A stretch of 64,000 nt of DNA from Pseudomonas fulva 12-X (GTDB lineage: Bacteria > Pseudomonadota > Gammaproteobacteria > Pseudomonadales > Pseudomonadaceae), in contig NC_015556.1 in assembly GCF_000213805.1 (NCBI RefSeq), positions 3,983,001 to 4,047,000 on the forward strand, written 5' to 3'. Positions within the stretch are counted from its first letter, which is position 1; each line of letters opens with the position of its first letter. A program made the position numbers and the translations under genes. The notes beneath the pieces are model-generated. The model had not been told where the DNA came from and did no database searches. It worked only from the letters and a program-made list of their open reading frames with translations. Shown in pieces: positions 59,079 through 64,000 of this stretch.

Positions 59079-60404
59079 TTATGCATTGGCTCGAATGCAT
59101 TTACGCAGAGCTTCAACCAGTGCTTCGAGCTCCTCAGCGGTGGAGTCGAAAGGTGGTGCGAACACTGCTTGATCACCTGACCAACGAAGGTAATAGCCGG
59201 CTTCGTAGAGTGCGTCAGTTATGCGATGGCCGCGAATGCCAGGCTGGCCAGCAATAGGGGCAAACTCAACACTGCCGGCAAACCCTACGTTGCGTATATC
59301 AATAACGTTTGGCTCGCCTTTAAGAGAATGGATCAGTTCTTGAAACAGATGCTCTTTTTCCTTCACCTTGTCCGCGACGCCTTCGGACGAGAATACTTCC
59401 AAGGCTGCAAGGCCCGCTGCCACTGCGACCGGGTGCGCTGAGTAGGTGTAGCCATGGAAGACGCTGTTGGTAAACTCAGGCTGATCCATGAAGGTTTTAT
59501 AGATTTCGCTGGTCATGATCACCCCGCCGAGAGGCTGCATGCCGTTGGTGACGGTCTTGGCAAAGGTAATCATGTCAGGGACTACACCAAAACGTTGCGC
59601 GGCAAAATTGGCGCCCATGCGGCCGAAACCACAGATCACTTCATCAAAGATCAGCAGAATACCGTGCTTGGTGCAACTTTCTCGCAAGCGCTGCAAGTAG
59701 CCAACTGGTGGTACAAGCACACCGGTGGAGCCGGCCATTGGCTCAACGATTACTGCGGCAATATTGGAGGCGTCATGGAGAGCAACCAGACGCTCAAGGT
59801 CATCGGCCAGATGGCCTCCCCAAGTCGGCTGATCTTTAGAGAATGCCATTTGCTGGATATCGAAAGTATGTGGCAGATGATCGACACCTGGCAAAGTCAA
59901 GGTAGAGAACATCTTGCGGTTGGCAACCATGCCTCCGACTGAAATGCCTCCAAACCCTACACCGTGATAGCCACGCTCGCGGCCGATCATGCGCGTACGC
60001 CCTGCATTACCTTTAAGCCGGTGATATCCCAGTGCCAATTTCAGAGCGCTGTCTACCGCGTCTGATCCGCCGGTGCTGTAAAAAACATGGTTCAGCGGGT
60101 CGGGAGCTAACGATGCAATTTTCTCGGTCAGAGAGAACGCGCCAGGGTGGCTCATATAGAACGCTGAAACGTAGTCCAACGTTTCCACTTGCTTCTGAAT
60201 GGCTTCAGCAATTTTCGGGTGTCCATGGCCCATACCGGAGCACCAAAGACCAGAGAAACCGTCGAACACCTTTTTTCCTTCAGCGGTGTGCAAGTAGCTG
60301 CCCTTTGCGCTGGTGATGATGCGCGGCTTGCGCTTGAACAGTGGGTTGGGCGTAAAACCGATGAAGTAAGAGTCCATTTGGGCAGGTGTCAATTCAGTGC
60401 TCAT
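59079..60404 (-). CDS. Class III omega-aminotransferase, BauA-like (beta-alanine/amine:pyruvate)
   Basis: 441 residues from ATG 60404 (the frame continues 32 codons upstream without coding character). GLWCSGMGHGHPKIAEAI, GRERGYHGVGFGGISVGGM, HDASNIAAVIVEPMAGSTGVLVPPVGYLQRLRESC and ILLIFDEVICGFGRMG agree almost word for word with Pseudomonas beta-alanine:pyruvate aminotransferase. The PLP Lys is in ITFAKTVTNGMQPLGGV. It moves the amino group of an omega-amino acid or amine to pyruvate. It is divergent from a semialdehyde dehydrogenase, which would oxidise the product. The codon use is less GC-rich than in the first 58 kb. Confidence 0.9.
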   Translation of the reverse strand: MSTELTPAQMDSYFIGFTPNPLFKRKPRIITSAKGSYLHTAEGKKVFDGFSGLWCSGMGHGHPKIAEAIQKQVETLDYVSAFYMSHPGAFSLTEKIASLAPDPLNHVFYSTGGSDAVDSALKLALGYHRLKGNAGRTRMIGRERGYHGVGFGGISVGGMVANRKMFSTLTLPGVDHLPHTFDIQQMAFSKDQPTWGGHLADDLERLVALHDASNIAAVIVEPMAGSTGVLVPPVGYLQRLRESCTKHGILLIFDEVICGFGRMGANFAAQRFGVVPDMITFAKTVTNGMQPLGGVIMTSEIYKTFMDQPEFTNSVFHGYTYSAHPVAVAAGLAALEVFSSEGVADKVKEKEHLFQELIHSLKGEPNVIDIRNVGFAGSVEFAPIAGQPGIRGHRITDALYEAGYYLRWSGDQAVFAPPFDSTAEELEALVEALRKCIRANA

Positions 60405-60664
60405 GCGATGTCTCCGTATCCCTTGTAGTTGAACGTGCCCAACCCTATCGAGAGGCAATGCTTCGGCATAGGGCCACTTTTTCTGCCTCCATAGGTCCAC
60501 GTTCTGCTATTCCCACCCTGCTATCCAGCTTGAGCTATCGGGCCTTGGCTGGCATTTACCTCACGCCCAATTGGCCTTAATCCGCTTATGAAAGTGGCTA
60601 TATCACCCAGGCCCCGATGGCTCTTATCGTCGAGTCCAGAAATTCAAAAAACCGAGGCAACGGC

Positions 60665-62125
60665 ATGACTATCGCGGAAGAGCTCTCCAGCATTTTCAGA
60701 AATCGAGCGCTGATCGGGGGGGAATGGGTTGCGGCGCGAAGCGGGGCTACCTATGCCGTGCTCAACCCAGCAACTGGCGCCGTCATCAGCGAAGTGCCGG
60801 ACATGTCGGAGCAGGATGCGACAGAGGCCGTTGTAGCTGCCAAGGCAGCAGGCAAGGCCTGGGCAGCTTTTTCAGCCAAGCAAAGAGCGCGTGTTCTGCG
60901 GGACTGGCATGATCTTATACTCGCCAATCAAGAGGAGCTGGCTCTGCTCATCACGTCGGAACAGGGCAAACCCCTGGAAGAGGCTCGAGCGGAGATTGCC
61001 TACGGAGCGGCATACGTTGAGTGGTATGCCGAAGAAGCCAAGCGGATAAACGGAGAAGTTATACCCCCACCAGCAGGCGATCGCCGAATCATTGTCATAA
61101 AACAGCCCATAGGCGTGGTATCGGCTATTACGCCTTGGAATTTTCCAATGGCAATGATCACTCGCAAGGTAGCCCCGGCATTGGCGGCTGGTTGCACTAT
61201 TGTCGTAAAACCCGCTGAAGATACTCCACTCGTTGCGCTTGCGTTGGCTGAATTGGCTTGCCAAGCGGGTGTCATTCCAGGCGCCATCAACGTAGTTACC
61301 GCCTCACGTGGCCATGAAGTAGGCCACGTTCTTACCACCCATCCAGATGTTCGCAAAGTTTCATTCACCGGCTCGACTCAAGTAGGCCGTATCCTGCTTC
61401 GTCAGAGCGCTGACACCATTAAAAAAGTTTCTCTAGAACTCGGTGGCAATGCGCCCTTCGTTGTCTTTGACGATGCAGATCTGGATGCCGCTGTCAGCGG
61501 GGCCATCGCCTGTAAGTTTCGCAATGGCGGCCAGGCCTGTATCAGTGCGAACCGCATTTACGTGCAAAGCGGGATTCATGACACCTTCGCCGCCCGTCTA
61601 AGCAGTGCAGTGCGTGAGCTCAAGGTCGGTGCCGGTGATCAGGCTGGCGTCGTACTCGGCCCGATGATAAACAGCAAGGCTGTTGAGAAGATCGAGTCAC
61701 ACGTGATGGACGCATGTAACGGCGGGGCAAAAGTTCTGGTGGGCGGCAAGCGACATGACTTGGGTGGGAACTTCTATGATCCGACGGTGCTGGTCAACGT
61801 TGATCCCTCCATGTTGCTCAATCGAGAAGAAACATTCGGCCCAGTGGCACCTATCATTTCATTTGAAACCGAGCAGCAAGTGGTCGAATTGGCAAATGAT
61901 ACCGAATATGGCCTTGCTGCCTATTTCTATACGAAAGATCACTCTCGCGCTTGGCGGGTCGCTGAAGAACTCGAGTCAGGCATGGTCGGTATTAACACCG
62001 GTCTTATCTCGAATGAAATGGCGCCTTTCGGAGGCATTAAACAGTCAGGGTTGGGCCGTGAAGGCTCGTCTTACGGTATCGAGGATTACCTAGAAGTAAA
62101 ATATATCTGCGTCGGAGGAATTTGA
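60665..62125 (+). CDS. NAD(P)-dependent succinate-semialdehyde dehydrogenase-like (GabD family)
   Basis: 486 residues from ATG 60665. Catalytic Cys in FRNGGQACISANRIYVQ, catalytic Glu in VSLELGGNAPFVVF, cofactor site FTGSTQVGRILL and the GabD-type N-terminus ALIGGEWVAARSGATYAVLNPATGAVISEVPDM. It oxidises succinate semialdehyde or a similar omega-oxo acid. Divergent from the aminotransferase across 260 bp (60405-60664) that must hold both promoters. More AT-rich than the core genes. Confidence 0.9.
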   Translation: MTIAEELSSIFRNRALIGGEWVAARSGATYAVLNPATGAVISEVPDMSEQDATEAVVAAKAAGKAWAAFSAKQRARVLRDWHDLILANQEELALLITSEQGKPLEEARAEIAYGAAYVEWYAEEAKRINGEVIPPPAGDRRIIVIKQPIGVVSAITPWNFPMAMITRKVAPALAAGCTIVVKPAEDTPLVALALAELACQAGVIPGAINVVTASRGHEVGHVLTTHPDVRKVSFTGSTQVGRILLRQSADTIKKVSLELGGNAPFVVFDDADLDAAVSGAIACKFRNGGQACISANRIYVQSGIHDTFAARLSSAVRELKVGAGDQAGVVLGPMINSKAVEKIESHVMDACNGGAKVLVGGKRHDLGGNFYDPTVLVNVDPSMLLNREETFGPVAPIISFETEQQVVELANDTEYGLAAYFYTKDHSRAWRVAEELESGMVGINTGLISNEMAPFGGIKQSGLGREGSSYGIEDYLEVKYICVGGI

Positions 62126-62742
62126 CGCGGGCGTGAAACGTAAATGCTGTTGTGTGAACTAAAGAGCTTGGGGTGTTCTTCGGCCCAGTAATCGCAGCGG
62201 GTTGCATGGCGCACGCTCCAGTGCTAAGGAACCTGCTGCGAGCGTATGTTACGTTCGCACGGGCCACCCCAGGTTACGTTGACGTGATTTCTATTTTTGT
62301 CAGCTCCTACTTATTGGAGTTGAAATCAATAGATTTGCGGCGACCACCCTGTCATTAACCATTGATACAGCTGCTTTTAGTGCGGAAATATGGCGATCTG
62401 CATTGTCAGGTTTTTTTCAAATGAGCAGCGAGAAGCGGCGCAAGCTTGCGCAATGATACCTTGAGTACCTTTTCGAAGAATAATGTCTCCTCAGGTAGTA
62501 ATCAGCAGCCTTCCTCACCTCGTGAGTGAGATGTCTTTTTTGATAAAGGCAAGCCCGGCTGTGGCGGTCATTGGAGCCGTTGACCTAACTCGTGTCACTA
62601 ATCGTATACCTTCTTGACGTACGAACCACTCCCTCCCATTTTGGCGGCTGCCGTACTTTAACGCTGGTAATTGGCAGCTTACTCAAGATTCCGTCACTGA
62701 CTGAAGCTAAAGCCAATCGCTTGGCGATGCATGGAGAGCACC
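62126..62742. other. 617-bp gap without a supported gene
   Basis: The sequence is AT-richer than average. Frames such as FFGPVIAAGCMAHAPVLRN at about 62173 are short and lack a ribosome site. Together with the broken ABC genes that follow, this looks like decayed coding DNA. Confidence 0.4.
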
Positions 62743-63000
62743 ATGAACGAATGGCTGATCGTATGGGAGTCCAGAGATGGTTTTATAAAAGGGCTGGATG
62801 ATACAGCCCCTCTGTTCGCACTCTCATTTGTAGGTGCATTTGTAGTTGGCTGATATTCGCACTAAAACAGCTATGGTATTTCAGAGTTTCAATTGCTGGG
62901 CTCACCTTACGGTCCTCCAAAATGTCATGGAGGCTCCCATAAGGGTCAAAGGTATCGCGCGTTCTCAGGCCCTTCAACATGCTAATGAACTACTCGCTAA
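62743..63000 (+). pseudogene. Remnants of a polar-amino-acid ABC transporter (permease start and ATPase fragment)
   Basis: An ATG at 62743 opens MNEWLIVWESRDGFIKGL...LFALSFVGAF, the N-terminus of HisQ/HisM-type permeases, but stops at 62851 after 36 codons. From 62846 another frame reads ADIRTKTAMVFQSFNCWAHLTVLQNVMEAPIRVKGIARSQA, the Q-loop region of HisP/ArgT-type ATPases; its Walker A is missing upstream and the signature and Walker B are missing downstream. The two genes have been fused and eroded by deletion. Probably once took up the substrate of the neighbouring aminotransferase pathway. Confidence 0.8.
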
Positions 63001-63099
63001 AGTAGCATGGCAGATAAGGCTAGGGGGCATGAAACTTCTCTGCCCAAGCACTCGAGTAGAGTATGCTTGCGCTGATAGCGCTAGAACATGAGGTTGAAC

Positions 63100-64000
63100 A
63101 TGCTGCCGTCTTTAATCGGTGAGCGAATTCAGGATCAGCTGGATAGGAGCTCAGCGATATCGCTGCAACAGCAGCTGTATCGCCTGTTACGATCATTAAT
63201 TGAGGACGGCACGCTAAGGCCTTCATCGCGCCTTCCTTCGACGCGAAGTCTTGCCAGCCAAATTGGTGTGTCGAGAATTACCGCGGTGGCTGCCTTTGAC
63301 ATGCTGACAGCTGATGGTTATCTGGTAGGCAACATCGGTAGTGGGACTTTCGTGGTGGAGCGTCCGCCTACGCGTTCTGCAGTGTCGGCCGCTCTGGTAA
63401 TTGCCCCAGATGAAATTTCATTAAGGGGCCGATTAATAATGTCTGGCGCGTCCGGCCTGCAAGAGCGTGAGGGGGCATTTCTGCCAGGAGTGCCCGATGT
63501 AGCCGAGTTCCCATACTCTACATGGCAACGATTACAGACTCAGTACCTTGGGAAATATCTATCCCAACTAAGTGGATACGCAAATGGAGGTGGGTATCTG
63601 CCTCTGCGCCGATCGCTTGCGGACTATTTAAGAGTCGCGCGTGGTGTCAGGTGCACACCTGATCAGGTACTGATAACTATGGGCACACAGCAATCTCTGG
63701 ATCTGATCCTGAGGCTGCTAACTGACTTTAACGATCAGGTCTGTATTGAGAATCCCTCACACTGGGCAAGTGCGCTGATGCTTAAGTCGCTCGGTGTGCG
63801 ATCTATCGCGGTGCCTGTAGATCATGAAGGTATAGCGATGTCCGATGAACACTTCGCCATGAATCCTAAACTCGTGTTCGTAACGCCCTCCCATCAGTTT
63901 CCTATGGGAAGCATACTTTCAACTGCTCGTCGCGAGCGCCTCTTGCAGGAAGCGGAGAGGCGTAATTTCTGGATTGTCGAGGATGATTACGACAGTGAGC
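63100..64000 (+). CDS. MocR-family (GntR-aminotransferase) regulator, 3' end outside the window
   Basis: 300 residues are visible. The N-terminal GntR wHTH (SLQQQLYRLLRSLIEDGTLRPSSRLPSTRSLASQIGVSRITAVAAFDMLTADGYLVGNIGSGTFV) is followed by an aminotransferase-class-I-like domain (LPLRRSLADYLRVARGVRCTPDQVLITMGTQQSLDLILRLL, VFVTPSHQFPMGSILSTARR, WIVEDDYDSE) cut before its PLP Lys. Start 63100 has GAGG upstream; an in-frame ATG at 63088 is an alternative. MocR/GabR proteins control amino-acid or GABA catabolism, and the nearby aminotransferase and GabD-like gene are likely targets. Confidence 0.9.
   Translation, partial: MLPSLIGERIQDQLDRSSAISLQQQLYRLLRSLIEDGTLRPSSRLPSTRSLASQIGVSRITAVAAFDMLTADGYLVGNIGSGTFVVERPPTRSAVSAALVIAPDEISLRGRLIMSGASGLQEREGAFLPGVPDVAEFPYSTWQRLQTQYLGKYLSQLSGYANGGGYLPLRRSLADYLRVARGVRCTPDQVLITMGTQQSLDLILRLLTDFNDQVCIENPSHWASALMLKSLGVRSIAVPVDHEGIAMSDEHFAMNPKLVFVTPSHQFPMGSILSTARRERLLQEAERRNFWIVEDDYDSE

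Overview
The window reads as chromosomal DNA of a Pseudomonas species. It is GC-rich with dense coding. From roxR to dppF the gene order closely follows the P. aeruginosa roxRS / dppA1-A4 / mdpA-psdR / dppBCDF region, and morA-glyA also sit together as in P. aeruginosa. This placement rests on recalled gene order and protein motifs, not on a database search.

Layout. 1-5.6 kb: the end of an AEC-family transporter, the RoxS/RoxR redox two-component pair, an ExuT-like MFS transporter behind a GntR-type palindrome, and a periplasmic SIMPL protein. 5.7-19.3 kb: a di-/tripeptide uptake locus with four periplasmic binding proteins (dppA1-A4), the dipeptidase MdpA, its cupin repressor PsdR with a clear operator, and one DppBCDF transporter; the OpdP-type porin expected between dppA3 and dppA4 is absent. 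19.5-24.2 kb: a PepSY-flavodoxin-reductase membrane protein with a Fur-box-like site, a small unknown gene and gdhA.

24.4-32.2 kb is the most interesting part: a complete sigma-54/RtcR-controlled RNA repair operon. RtcR is divergent from rsr (Ro/TROVE protein). Between rsr and rtcB lies a tandem array of five Y-RNA-like genes (27821-28403). All five keep the Ro-binding stem signature. They grade from a plain stem-loop, through a T-arm/acceptor minihelix, to three copies with a circularly permuted tRNA-like module (T arm, acceptor, D arm). rtcB, an unknown 192-residue protein, the nucleotidyltransferase RlaP and rtcA follow.

32.3-46.3 kb: ettA, morA, glyA, a hybrid histidine kinase with a convergent NarL-type regulator, two small lipoproteins and an egtBD ergothioneine pair. 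46.3-50.1 kb: a more AT-rich islet with a broken XRE regulator, a large PIN-like protein and a NERD-domain protein. 50.6-58.7 kb: an amide-utilisation operon (urea/amide-type ABC transporter, amidase-signature hydrolase, AmiC sensor, AmiR antiterminator) whose leader contains two hairpins with A1/G4 hexaloops, as expected of an ANTAR target. 58.7-64 kb: a less GC-rich, probably acquired segment with a BauA-like aminotransferase, a GabD-like dehydrogenase, remnants of an amino-acid ABC transporter and a MocR-family regulator cut by the window edge.
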